DNA of 64,000 nt from an uncultured Chloroflexota bacterium (GCA_902791025.1 CADATZ010000016.1:1-64000); one strand, 5' to 3'; positions 44,240 to 53,250 are shown, counted from the stretch's first letter. Made by a program: numbers and translations. Notes: generated by a model from the letters alone, not told the origin.

Positions 44240-44261
44240 ACAGTTTTCTTGTATTGGCTGC
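44240..44261. repeat. 22-bp repeat, inverted partner of 50656-50677
   Basis: ACAGTTTTCTTGTATTGGCT followed by GC is present here and, perfectly inverted, at 50656-50677. Weaker similarity continues on one side (GGTATGCT). The two copies bracket paralogue 4, the glycerophosphotransferase gene and the LicC/LicA fusion. Confidence 0.75.
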
Positions 44262-44377
44262 ACAAAATCAAGAAAGCTGTCCTGGTATGCTACAGACTTA
44301 ATAGTTACAAACAATTTAAGAAATTATCATGATATCGAAAGAATGGATTTTGCGGTAAAACGTGAAAGAATTAACAA

Positions 44378-47134
44378 ATGACATTTTTGGAAATATTATA
44401 TTCATTATTCTTAAGACCACTTGAATTGTTATTCGATCTTGTTTTTTCACTGGTAAATCGATCTGTAAGCAATCCCGGGGTCTCGATCTTTTTTCTGAGC
44501 CTTTTTGTAAATTTACTTGTTCTGCCATTATATCGACGAGCAGATGCAATACAGTCAGAACAGCGAGACAAAGAAGAGAAATTAAAATATTGGGTTTCGC
44601 ATATTAAAAAATCCTTCGAAGGTGATGAGCGGTTCATGATGCTCCAAACCTATTATCGTCAAAACAATTATAAGCCATATCATATATTAAAAAGTTCAAT
44701 ATCTCTGCTTCTGGAAATCCCCTTTTTTATTACTGCATATAACTATTTATCCGGACTGCTTCTCTTGAATAATGTTTCATTTGGTCCGATAACTGACCTT
44801 GGAGCACCTGATTCTTTGCTGCATACAGCAGGTTTTACCATAAACCTACTGCCGATAATAATGACCATCATCAATATCATATCTGCCACTATTTATTTGC
44901 AGGGTTTTCCACTAAAACAAAAAATACAGATGTATGGTATGGCTGGCATTTTTCTTGTGGTACTGTACAATTCTCCATCAGGACTTGTTTTTTATTGGAT
45001 AATCAATAATATATTTTCACTTGTAAAGAATATTCTGAACAAATCGAAAACACCTAAAAAAACTTTGTCTATTATTTTGTTTTTTATTGGAATAACTGTA
45101 CAGGAATGTGTTCTTCTATTCCAGCCTTTTTCTTCTATACGTAAGAATTTATTTATTGCTTCTGTTTGCTTGGCTTTACAAGCGCCTTTTATATTCCGAA
45201 ATGTAAATATATCAATAAGAAAACGCAATTTACATGAAGCATCCAAAACTGATAATTTTATTTTCCTTTTTTCCTGCGTCTTCATGGCAATACTTACAGG
45301 ATCGTTGATTTCTTCATCTGTTATAAAATCTTCACCCTCTGAATTTGTAAATTTCCGATCATATTATTCACCGTTATGGTATATTTTGAATTCATTTCTT
45401 CTTGCTTCAGGTACTTTTGTTTTTTGGATGGGTATTTTTTACAAATTGGCATCACGTGCTGGCAGAAGAATTATGAGTCTTGCAATTTGGGTCATCTCTG
45501 TATGCGCGGTGATTAACTATCTGTTTTTCGGAAAAAATCGGGGCGATATATCAACAATGCTGAAATATGATAACAATCCGATAGATACAATGAATGATTA
45601 TCTTGTAAATATTGCTGTACTGAGTCTTGTATCGCTGCTCCTCTATTATTTCTGGAAGAAAAAGGAGAAAATCGTTTCTGCAGCTGTCCTTTCACTATGC
45701 ATTGCTGCCTCAATAATGACTAACAAAAATTTATTTGATATTAATACTGATCTTGAGAAAACCAGAAAAACAACAATTACAGCAAACAATGAGATTCCTA
45801 CAATTCCTATCAGCAGAAACGGGAAAAACGTAATTATTTTAATGCTGGACAAGTCTATAGGGTATTACATTCCATTCTTATTGGCAGAAAAACCGGAACT
45901 TCAACAGAAATTCGATGGCTTTACCTATTATCCCAACACACTTTCATTTGCGACAAGCACAAATGTTGCACTTCCTGCTATATATGGCGGATATGAATAT
46001 ACACCTGCTGAAATTAACAAGCGTCCTGAAAAATCCTTGGTTGAAAAACAAAATGAAGCTCTTCTTATGATGCCCGCATTATTTGATAAGGCAGGTTATG
46101 AAATAACAATTTTTAACCCGACAAATGCAAATTATCAATATCCATCTGACTTATCAATTTACAATGATTATCCGAACATAAAAGCATATAATGTGAGAGG
46201 AATGTTTACATCAAAGGAATTACAAAAAGCTGAAAATGATACTTTAAAACGTAATTTTTATTGTTTTGGTATATACAAAAGCTCTCCTCTGATTTTGCAG
46301 CCTTCTCTTTATTCTCTTGGTTTTTATAACGAAGCTGATGCTATTGCTGGAAAAAAGGGTGATCGATTTACCTCCCAAACACTTTATGGACTATTCAATG
46401 CGGTTGGTTTACGAAAAACTTACATTCAGGATTATGATGTACTGGAGAATTTTCCCTTTATTACAAATATTATTGATTCTGACAAAAATACATTCTTTAC
46501 TATGGACAGTATTACATCCCATGAACAATTACTTCTGCAAATGCCGGATTATACAATATCAAGTTATGTTGATAATTCGGAATTTGAAAATGATCCTCCT
46601 GTTCGCACATCGACTGATGGAACAACAATTGAACTTGAATATCAGATTCGTATGACACATTATCATGCGAATATGGGAACCTATCTTGTTCTTGGAAAAT
46701 GGCTTGATTATTTACGGGAAAACAACGTTTATGATAATACACGAATAATAATTGTAGCAGATCATGGATTCTACCAAAACTACAGGAGCCATCTTTTTGG
46801 AGATTTATATCTTAACGATGTTTTATGGTTTAATCCTGTTCTCATGGTGAAAGATTTTTATAGCACCGGTTTTGTTACAGACGGAGAATTTATGACAAAT
46901 GCCGATGTTCCAACAATAGCAATGAAAGACCTTATAAGTGACCCGATTAATCCTGCTACAGGAAATCCAGTTTCAAATAAGATCAAATCAGAACCAGTGC
47001 ATGAAGTTCAGTATGTCGAAAACTGGAAAACCAACGAAAATAATGGGAATACTTTTCTACCATCACTATGGTTTGGCGTCTATGGAAATGATATTTTTAA
47101 TATTGACTCATGGAAATATTTAGGAAAATACTAA
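44378..47134 (+). CDS. YidC/Oxa1-like domain fused to alkaline-phosphatase-superfamily transferase (paralogue 4)
   Basis: A 918-residue member of the family. YidC-like core: VSIFFLSLFVNLLVLPLYRR (Asn at the Arg position), LLLEIPFFITAYNYL and YNSPSGLVFYWIINN. Outward domain: VIILMLDKSIGYY (Asp 491), STNVALPAIYGGYEY, HYHANMGTYLVLGKWLDYL and IIIVADHG. Lys replaces the Arg that follows the metal Asp in the other three copies. The ribosome site is weak (GTGAAAG), unlike the other copies, so expression may be lower or coupled. It precedes the CDP-glycerol transferase-like gene by 64 bases. Confidence 0.78.
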   Translation: MTFLEILYSLFLRPLELLFDLVFSLVNRSVSNPGVSIFFLSLFVNLLVLPLYRRADAIQSEQRDKEEKLKYWVSHIKKSFEGDERFMMLQTYYRQNNYKPYHILKSSISLLLEIPFFITAYNYLSGLLLLNNVSFGPITDLGAPDSLLHTAGFTINLLPIIMTIINIISATIYLQGFPLKQKIQMYGMAGIFLVVLYNSPSGLVFYWIINNIFSLVKNILNKSKTPKKTLSIILFFIGITVQECVLLFQPFSSIRKNLFIASVCLALQAPFIFRNVNISIRKRNLHEASKTDNFIFLFSCVFMAILTGSLISSSVIKSSPSEFVNFRSYYSPLWYILNSFLLASGTFVFWMGIFYKLASRAGRRIMSLAIWVISVCAVINYLFFGKNRGDISTMLKYDNNPIDTMNDYLVNIAVLSLVSLLLYYFWKKKEKIVSAAVLSLCIAASIMTNKNLFDINTDLEKTRKTTITANNEIPTIPISRNGKNVIILMLDKSIGYYIPFLLAEKPELQQKFDGFTYYPNTLSFATSTNVALPAIYGGYEYTPAEINKRPEKSLVEKQNEALLMMPALFDKAGYEITIFNPTNANYQYPSDLSIYNDYPNIKAYNVRGMFTSKELQKAENDTLKRNFYCFGIYKSSPLILQPSLYSLGFYNEADAIAGKKGDRFTSQTLYGLFNAVGLRKTYIQDYDVLENFPFITNIIDSDKNTFFTMDSITSHEQLLLQMPDYTISSYVDNSEFENDPPVRTSTDGTTIELEYQIRMTHYHANMGTYLVLGKWLDYLRENNVYDNTRIIIVADHGFYQNYRSHLFGDLYLNDVLWFNPVLMVKDFYSTGFVTDGEFMTNADVPTIAMKDLISDPINPATGNPVSNKIKSEPVHEVQYVENWKTNENNGNTFLPSLWFGVYGNDIFNIDSWKYLGKY

Positions 47135-47198
47135 ATGTATTGTATTATGTTATGATAATAATATCTATTTGCAGTAAGATTAAATAAGGGGATAGCTT

Positions 47199-48437
47199 AT
47201 GATTTTTTATATTGATCCAGGCACAGGCAGCATGCTTTTTACAATCCTGATAGGTGTTTTAGGTGCAGCTATTTATGCTTTTCGGGAATTTATAGTAAAA
47301 ATCCGATTTCGGGTCAGTGGTGGCAAAAAAGTAAAAGGGGATGAAAATCCACACGCTGTTGTTATTTTTTCTGACAGCAAACGGTACTGGAATGTGTTTA
47401 AACCGATTTGCGATGAATTTGAAAAAAGGCAGGAAAAAATCGAATATCTGACTTCATCTCCGGATGATCCTGCTTTAAATGCTGATTATGAATATGTGAA
47501 ATGCAGGTTTATTGGCGAAGGGAACAAAGCTTTTGCTGCGCTAAATATGCTGGAAGCAGATATTGTGTTGTCCACAACGCCGAGTCTGGATGTGTTTTAT
47601 TGGAAACGGTCAAAGAATGTAAAGTGGTATGTTCATATCGGACATGCAGCAGGAGATTTGACGCTGTATCGTATGTTCGGAATCGATTTCTATGATGCTG
47701 TTTTGACCTCCGGTAAACAACAGGAAAAACAAATCAGGGACCTTGAAAAATTGCGGAATTTGCCTGCAAAAGAAATTGTGGAAGTTGGTGTCACCTATCT
47801 GGATACCATGAAATCCCGTTTGGATCAGGCAGGCGAAATTCCCGAACATAAAACCACAGTTCTGCTTGCTCCTTCATGGGGAAACAGCGCGATATTTGCG
47901 GTTTATGGCGGAGATATCATTAAAACCCTGCTTGAGACCGGGTATCATATCATTGTCAGACCGCATCCGCAGTCCTATACGGCGGAAAAGGAACGAATTG
48001 AATCACTCATGGCTCAATTCCCAGAAAATGAACAGCTGGAATGGAATCGTGACAATGATAATTTTGAAGTACTGCGGCGGTCTGATATTATGATTTCCGA
48101 TTTTTCCGGTGTGATTTTCGATTTCACACTGGTTTTTGACAAGCCGATCATTTATGCCGATACTCATTTTGACAAAGCTCCGTATGACGCATGCTGGCTT
48201 GAGGATGAACCGTGGACTTTCGGAATCCTGCCGGAATTAGGGCCGCAGCTCACCCGGGAAGACCTGCATGATATGAGAAGTTTGATCGACCATTGTTTGA
48301 ACAGTAATGATTACAAACAGGGACGGGAAAAAGCACGCCGTGAAAGTTGGGCATTTCCCGGTGAAAGTGCAGAGCGGGTGGTTGATTATTTACTGCAAAA
48401 AAAACAGCAATTAGAGATAGAAAGTGACAAACCCTGA
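47199..48437 (+). CDS. CDP-glycerol glycerophosphotransferase family protein (TagB/TagF-like)
   Basis: A 412-residue peripheral membrane enzyme. An N-terminal hydrophobic segment (GSMLFTILIGVLGAAIYAF) is followed by a GT-B-like fold. Family motifs include TTPSLDVFYWKRSKNVKWYVHIGH, shown here as TPSLDVFYW and YVHIGHAAGD, then LLAPSWGNSA, IIVRPHPQS and MISDFSGVIFDFTLVFDKP (about residues 298-316). TagB/TagF enzymes add glycerol phosphate from CDP-glycerol to teichoic-acid chains. The position after four phospho-transferase-like paralogues supports a shared envelope polymer pathway. AAGGGGA precedes the ATG. Confidence 0.88.
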   Translation: MIFYIDPGTGSMLFTILIGVLGAAIYAFREFIVKIRFRVSGGKKVKGDENPHAVVIFSDSKRYWNVFKPICDEFEKRQEKIEYLTSSPDDPALNADYEYVKCRFIGEGNKAFAALNMLEADIVLSTTPSLDVFYWKRSKNVKWYVHIGHAAGDLTLYRMFGIDFYDAVLTSGKQQEKQIRDLEKLRNLPAKEIVEVGVTYLDTMKSRLDQAGEIPEHKTTVLLAPSWGNSAIFAVYGGDIIKTLLETGYHIIVRPHPQSYTAEKERIESLMAQFPENEQLEWNRDNDNFEVLRRSDIMISDFSGVIFDFTLVFDKPIIYADTHFDKAPYDACWLEDEPWTFGILPELGPQLTREDLHDMRSLIDHCLNSNDYKQGREKARRESWAFPGESAERVVDYLLQKKQQLEIESDKP

Positions 48438-48826
48438 TACCAGGTCTGCTCTGATTATTCAGAAAACAAGCCAAACCGGTTTTGTATAATTTCATCGTTT
48501 CAATATAGAACGAAGCACACCCGTACAGCTTTTTCGCCTGCTCGTAAGGAGCGAGCTTTTTTCATTTTTCCCGAACAGCGAAGCTCCTGCATTGCATCTA
48601 AATTCAGGCGAAACCTGTACCATACAGAGCAGGTCAAATGTACTGCGTATTACACTCTCAGGTCCCATATGGTCCTCCTATCGAGTATTCCAGCAATAAT
48701 TCCTTCTATTTCAATTTCTAATATTGTTCAACTGCTCATTATTGCAACTAATATCATGATAATTGAGCATTTTTGAGGATTCGTGATAGAATTATCTTAA
48801 ATCATATTTTACATATCAGGTATAAA
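48438..48826. other. intergenic region with palindromic repeat
   Basis: These 389 bases hold no convincing gene. GTACAGCTTTTTCGCCTG (48523-48540) and CAGGCGAAACCTGTAC (48604-48619) form inverted arms around a GCTCGTAAGGAGCGAGC hairpin with T-rich tail (48540-48563), likely a terminator after the glycerophosphotransferase gene. ACTGCGTATTACACTCTCA (48641-48659) resembles sequence at 50677-50695. The region before the next gene is AT-rich and probably contains its promoter, which I could not define. Confidence 0.45.
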
Positions 48827-50602
48827 ATGTCACTGACAAAAAATGAATTTAATTTACTATATGCAATAAAAAAACATGGAATCCAAAGTCACAGAAAACT
48901 GAGGGATTATGCATTCGTATCTACAGGCTATATTTCTGAAAAGCTGAGAGAGTTTACGGCAAAAGGATTTGTAGATAAAGAAGCAATCACTGAAAAGGGA
49001 CTGAATGAATTGCTTCCTTATAAAGTTGACAATGCCGTTATTATGGCTGCCGGTCTCTCATCGCGTTTTGTACCTCTCAGCCTGGAAAAGCCAAAAGGTC
49101 TTCTTATTGTAAAAAATGAGATTTTGATCGAACGACAAATCGAACAGCTTCAGGAAGCTGGGATAAAAAATATTATTCTTATTTTAGGTTACAAAAAAGA
49201 AGCCTTTTTCTATCTCGAAAGTAAATATGAAAACCTAAAAATCATTATTAATCCGGAATATAACAAAAAGAATAATACCTATACTCTTTTTCTCGCTAAA
49301 AACGATATAAAGAACAGTTATATTTGTTCTTCCGATGATTATTTTGAAGATAATCCGTTCGAGGAATATGTTTATCAATCATATTACGCTGCAGTTCATG
49401 TTAACGAAAAGACAAATGAGTGGTATATGATTCCTGATGAAAAAGGGAATATCCTGCGTGTCGAAAAAAGTGGCTTTGAGGGTGACATTATGCTTGGACA
49501 CGCATATTGGGATAGGTATTTTTCATCTGCAATTATGAAGATCATCAGTGAAAGTCAAAGCACTGGCATATATGATCAAAATCTTTGGGAACAGGTTCTG
49601 GCTGATAATGTCAAAAAACTGCCTCCAATGGAAATAAGGGTTTATCCTCAAAATACAATATTTGAATTTGATTCTCTTGATGATCTCAGAAGTTTCGATA
49701 ATAACTATGTTGAGCATACTCACAGTAAAATCATCAAGAATATTACTCATTTTTTTAGCTGCAGCGAGAGTAATATTGCTCATTTTCAAATTATTAAAGA
49801 TGGATTGACAAATACAACTTTATTGTTTGAGATTGACGGGAAGAAATATGTTTATCGACATCCCAAAGAGCGTTCGGAAGAACAAATTTCTCCAAAACAA
49901 GAGAAAAAAGCTTTAGAAATTGCTAAAGAGATCGGTATCGATAATACCTGTCTATATATTGATGAACAGACAGGTTGGAAAATAAGCAACTATGTTGAAA
50001 AAACCAGAATGCCTGATTATGGTAATTTTGAAGACTCTAAAAGAATCGCTGCTGTATTACAGAAGCTTCATCAAAACAATTTTTCTGCAGACTGGTCATT
50101 CCATCCATGGGAAGAAGCCTGTAAACTGGAAAACAAACTTCGTTCAGAAAAAGGCGGTATCTTTGATCAAGGGTTTGAATTATTGAAAGATAATGTCAGA
50201 AAATGTTATCAGGAATGCGAAAAGGATGGTATTCCTCATGTTTTCTGTCATTGTGATACTTATGCACAAAATTGGATGTTGAAGGAGGATGGCAGTACTT
50301 TCCTTATAGACTGGGAATATGCAGCAAATGCTGATCCTGGATGCGATGTAGGAAGTTATATCATGGATTCCCGATGGACCATTGAAGAAGCCAAAATATT
50401 TATTCAGGAATATTTAGGCGAGAAATATAATAAAAACCTTCTTTTTCACTATCTGGGATATACAGCTGTTGTTTCATTTTACTGGTATGTTTGGGCACTT
50501 CATAGAGAAGCATGCGGAGTAATTATGGGTGACAGCCTGTACAATTGGCGTTCAATGGCTTTCAGATACAGCAAAGAATTGGTTGAAAAGAATAATCTAT
50601 AA
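48827..50602 (+). CDS. fusion: winged helix + LicC-like nucleotidyltransferase + LicA-like choline kinase
   Basis: A 591-residue three-part protein. Residues ~1-65 form a winged-helix DNA-binding domain (SLTKNEFNLLYAIKKHGIQS, then TGYISEKLREF). Residues ~67-290 are a nucleotidyltransferase of the CTP:phosphocholine cytidylyltransferase type (VIMAAGLSSRFVPLSLEKPK; ICSSDDYFED as metal site). Residues ~295-591 are an aminoglycoside/choline-kinase fold with VFCHCDTYAQNW and FLIDWEYAANADPGCD. It would phosphorylate choline and activate it to CDP-choline, and its HTH may let it regulate its own locus. The ATG at 48827 with CAGG upstream is chosen; an upstream TTG lacks support. It is followed by a second kinase and a choline transporter. 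Confidence 0.85.
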   Translation: MSLTKNEFNLLYAIKKHGIQSHRKLRDYAFVSTGYISEKLREFTAKGFVDKEAITEKGLNELLPYKVDNAVIMAAGLSSRFVPLSLEKPKGLLIVKNEILIERQIEQLQEAGIKNIILILGYKKEAFFYLESKYENLKIIINPEYNKKNNTYTLFLAKNDIKNSYICSSDDYFEDNPFEEYVYQSYYAAVHVNEKTNEWYMIPDEKGNILRVEKSGFEGDIMLGHAYWDRYFSSAIMKIISESQSTGIYDQNLWEQVLADNVKKLPPMEIRVYPQNTIFEFDSLDDLRSFDNNYVEHTHSKIIKNITHFFSCSESNIAHFQIIKDGLTNTTLLFEIDGKKYVYRHPKERSEEQISPKQEKKALEIAKEIGIDNTCLYIDEQTGWKISNYVEKTRMPDYGNFEDSKRIAAVLQKLHQNNFSADWSFHPWEEACKLENKLRSEKGGIFDQGFELLKDNVRKCYQECEKDGIPHVFCHCDTYAQNWMLKEDGSTFLIDWEYAANADPGCDVGSYIMDSRWTIEEAKIFIQEYLGEKYNKNLLFHYLGYTAVVSFYWYVWALHREACGVIMGDSLYNWRSMAFRYSKELVEKNNL

Positions 50603-50655
50603 AATTATTGTATCTATTCGGTGTGGAGCATACCTGTAAGCATTCTTTCTGCTGC

Positions 50656-50677
50656 GCAGCCAATACAAGAAAACTGT
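50656..50677. repeat. 22-bp repeat, inverted partner of 44240-44261
   Basis: A perfect inverse complement of 44240-44261, located in the 138-base gap between the LicC/LicA fusion and the second kinase gene. Confidence 0.75.
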
Positions 50678-50740
50678 AATGCGTATTGCGTCTCCAAGAT
50701 CTGAACAGTTACTAAATTTTTTTGTAAAAATGGAGAAAAA

Positions 50741-51646
50741 ATGAAAATAATTCGTGAAATTGAAAAAACGGATGTGCCTTATATCATAAGAACACTGGAA
50801 AAAGTTTTTGGTTCATCTGATTATAATTCTTTGGAACGGTTAGGAGGAAATACAAACCATTCTTACCGTGTATCGATCGATGGTAACCATGATTATCTTG
50901 TCAGATTGCCGGGAGAAGGGACAGAAACTGTCATCAATCGCAAAAATGAACAAATAAGTACACAACTGGCATGTGATCTTGATATTGATGTCCCTTTGCT
51001 TTATTTTGGAGAAGACGGTACAAAGGTAATGGAATACATTCCGAACGCTCTTACCATGGATGAAGAAATGATGAGGCGGAAAGAAAATATCAGAGATGTA
51101 GCCAGCATTTTTCAAAAATTGCATTCATGTAATGTAAATACTGGTGTTCCGTTTGAAGTGTTCGACATGGCCGCAATTTATGAAAAGTTTATATATGAAA
51201 ATAATGTTTCCATGCCTTCAGGTTATTCTGAAGTAAAAAAACAGGTGATCAGCATCAAATCTGAAATTGATAAAAGCAGTCCTGTTCAGAAAGTTCCTTG
51301 TCATAATGATCCTCTTTGTGAAAATTGGATCAGAGGAAATGACAGGATGTATCTGGTCGATTGGGAATATGCAGGAATGAACGATGCAATGTGGGATATT
51401 GCCGCTGTTTCTATTGAAGCATGTTATGAAAAACAGCATGACCAATACTTACTGGAATGCTATCTCGGACATATTCCTGACCCAATTGAATGGAAGCATT
51501 TGATCGCAAGTAAGATTTATGTCGACTACTTATGGACGCTATGGGCTAAGATGAGAGTTCCTTTTGATGGTCAGGCTATGGAAGATTGGGCGAATGAGCG
51601 TTATGCACGTATGCTCAGATTTATACAAGAATATCAATGTTTTTGA
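50741..51646 (+). CDS. licA: choline kinase-like protein (LicA family)
   Basis: A 301-residue cytoplasmic kinase of the choline/ethanolamine kinase fold. It has an ATP-contact segment (RLGGNTNHSYRVSI, then YLVRLPGEGTE), a catalytic loop KVPCHNDPLCENWIRG with Asp and Asn, and a metal loop MYLVDWEYAGMNDAMWDIA. It is closest in pattern to LicA, which phosphorylates imported choline. With a kinase domain already present in the upstream fusion, the locus has two, possibly for choline and a related amino alcohol. The licB-like gene follows after 12 bases. Confidence 0.87.
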   Translation: MKIIREIEKTDVPYIIRTLEKVFGSSDYNSLERLGGNTNHSYRVSIDGNHDYLVRLPGEGTETVINRKNEQISTQLACDLDIDVPLLYFGEDGTKVMEYIPNALTMDEEMMRRKENIRDVASIFQKLHSCNVNTGVPFEVFDMAAIYEKFIYENNVSMPSGYSEVKKQVISIKSEIDKSSPVQKVPCHNDPLCENWIRGNDRMYLVDWEYAGMNDAMWDIAAVSIEACYEKQHDQYLLECYLGHIPDPIEWKHLIASKIYVDYLWTLWAKMRVPFDGQAMEDWANERYARMLRFIQEYQCF

Positions 51647-51658
51647 AAGGTGGAAATC

Positions 51659-52606
51659 ATGACTGCGGGAATTATTGCAGGACTTACCTGGGGATTGGAA
51701 ACTGTTATATTGGGTATTGCATTAGCAATGTCACCTTTTACAACTTCAGAACAGGCTATATTTTTAGCTCCATTTGTGAGCACTTTTTTACATGATGCCT
51801 TTTCTGCTATTTTTTCTTTGATTTATAACGCTATCCATGGCAATACGAAGAAGGTATGGAAAGCACTGAAAACAAGAAGTGGAAAATTTGTAGTTATTGC
51901 TGCTATTATTGGCGGTCCAATCGGTATGACCGGATATGTCATGACAATCAATTATATGGGAGCTTCTATCGGTGCAATTGCGAGTGCCATTTTTCCTGCT
52001 ATTGGTGCTGTTCTTGCTTATATATTTCTTAAAGAAAGAATGAAATGGTATCAATGGTTATTCCTTGTAGCTGCATTAATCGGAGTTTATGGGCTAAGTT
52101 ATTCACCGGAACTTTCAATTACAAACTTTTGGCTTGGTCTTGCAGGCACATTGATGTGCGCATTCGGTTGGGGAATTGAAGCTGTTATTCTTGCAAAATC
52201 ATTAACAGATCCAGATGTTAAAGATGAGTATGCATTGCAAATTCGGCAAACAACATCTGCTTTGACATACGGTATTATTATTCTGCCGATTCTGAAGGGT
52301 TGGCCCTTTACAGTAAGTTTGTTTTCTTCTGGTAATGAAAAACTTCTCTTAACAATTGCTGCTGCTGCGTTATTTGCAACGATTTCTTATCTGAGTTATT
52401 ACAAAGCTATTTCACAAATCGGAGCTTCAAAGGCGATGGCCTTAAATGTTACATATACTGCTTGGGCTATATTCTTCACAGTGATTTTACTTAAGGATAC
52501 ATCAGTTTTGAATCCAACAACGATTCTTTGTTCTGTTGTTGTTTTGGTTTGTGGAATTTTTGCTGCTGCTGATTTCAAAGAAATTTTTAGTAAAAAAAGC
52601 TCGTAA
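51659..52606 (+). CDS. licB: choline transporter, DMT/EamA family (LicB-like)
   Basis: A 315-residue inner-membrane transporter with about ten helices in two EamA repeats. It starts MTAGIIAGLTWGLETVILGI, closely resembling LicB of pneumococcus and Haemophilus. Second-repeat motifs include GTLMCAFGWGIEAVILAKSL and ALNVTYTAWAIFFTV. The start is the ATG at 51659 with AAAGGTGG 7 bases upstream; a GTG 9 bases earlier lies inside that site. With the kinase and cytidylyltransferase it completes choline uptake and activation. The usual phosphocholine transferase LicD is not found in the window. Confidence 0.88.
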   Translation: MTAGIIAGLTWGLETVILGIALAMSPFTTSEQAIFLAPFVSTFLHDAFSAIFSLIYNAIHGNTKKVWKALKTRSGKFVVIAAIIGGPIGMTGYVMTINYMGASIGAIASAIFPAIGAVLAYIFLKERMKWYQWLFLVAALIGVYGLSYSPELSITNFWLGLAGTLMCAFGWGIEAVILAKSLTDPDVKDEYALQIRQTTSALTYGIIILPILKGWPFTVSLFSSGNEKLLLTIAAAALFATISYLSYYKAISQIGASKAMALNVTYTAWAIFFTVILLKDTSVLNPTTILCSVVVLVCGIFAAADFKEIFSKKSS

Positions 52607-52639
52607 AGTACAAAATTATCTAAATTTTTCCCGGTTAGC

Positions 52640-52673
52640 TAACATGGATGCAGTTGTAACTGCATCCATGTTA
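52640..52673 (+). terminator. long hairpin closing the choline locus
   Basis: A perfect inverted repeat, TAACATGGATGCAGT and its complement around a short loop, starts 34 bases after the licB stop. The stem is about 14-16 bp. There is no long T run, so it may be a terminator or mRNA 3' end stabiliser. It marks the right edge of the AT-rich island. Confidence 0.65.
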
Positions 52674-52686
52674 CAATTATAAAAGA

Positions 52687-53250
52687 ATGAAAAATACGGA
52701 TCGCGAGTTTGAACAATTTCCGGTAGTTAAGAGGCAAATCCGTTATGAAGAGCCACCGGAGATGATCTTCTTTGATGTGGATGAGGAATCGGAAGAGGCG
52801 GAATTCATCCGTGTGGACGATCTGTTCACGGAAGAGCCTGAAGCTGCCGCGAAGCTGACCGGAAGGCTTACCTTTACCCTATTTCCTCGTAAATCCGGGA
52901 AAATAATTGAAAGCAGATTGTCCAGGCTGATCCATCGGACCATGGTCCTCACCGGGCTCCGCCTGGAACGACAGGTAGAGAAGATCAGGGTCCGTCCCAC
53001 TTTTGCGCAATGGCAGATCGATTTGCTCGAAAGCGATGAACCCGAGCAGATTGTACGGGAATTCCGTACAGATCTGGAAGAACTGATCCATTCAAAGGAG
53101 AATGACTCGCAAATTGAAGCTTTCTGGTCGGATAATTGTTTTGTCAGTCCGATCGATAAGGAAATTCCTGATGAAACGATCATTCGGGTCGCGAAAATGT
53201 ATCAGGATAATCAGGAATCAGTGACCAGGGGCCAGATCGGGGATAAGTAA
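52687..53250 (+). CDS. hypothetical protein
   Basis: A 187-residue soluble protein, acidic at the N-terminus (EEPPEMIFFDVDEESEEAEF) and basic in the middle (LFPRKSGKIIESRLSRLIHR). It lacks a signal peptide, membrane helix or any motif I recognise. Predicted secondary structure is mixed, with a C-terminal helical part containing EQIVREFRTDLEELI. Composition is normal for the chromosome and unlike the AT-rich island before it. It lies upstream of polA on the same strand, with a 112-base gap. Coding potential is supported by length, codon pattern and the lack of a better frame. Confidence 0.6.
   Translation: MKNTDREFEQFPVVKRQIRYEEPPEMIFFDVDEESEEAEFIRVDDLFTEEPEAAAKLTGRLTFTLFPRKSGKIIESRLSRLIHRTMVLTGLRLERQVEKIRVRPTFAQWQIDLLESDEPEQIVREFRTDLEELIHSKENDSQIEAFWSDNCFVSPIDKEIPDETIIRVAKMYQDNQESVTRGQIGDK

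Noticed and set aside
46317..46655. 112-codon frame inside paralogue 4
   Set aside because: It is an out-of-frame shadow of the fusion protein with no start signal or domain.
35588..47134. Assembly duplication as the cause of four similar genes
   Set aside because: The copies differ throughout, with different gaps and divergent middle regions; only motifs are conserved, so they are true paralogues.
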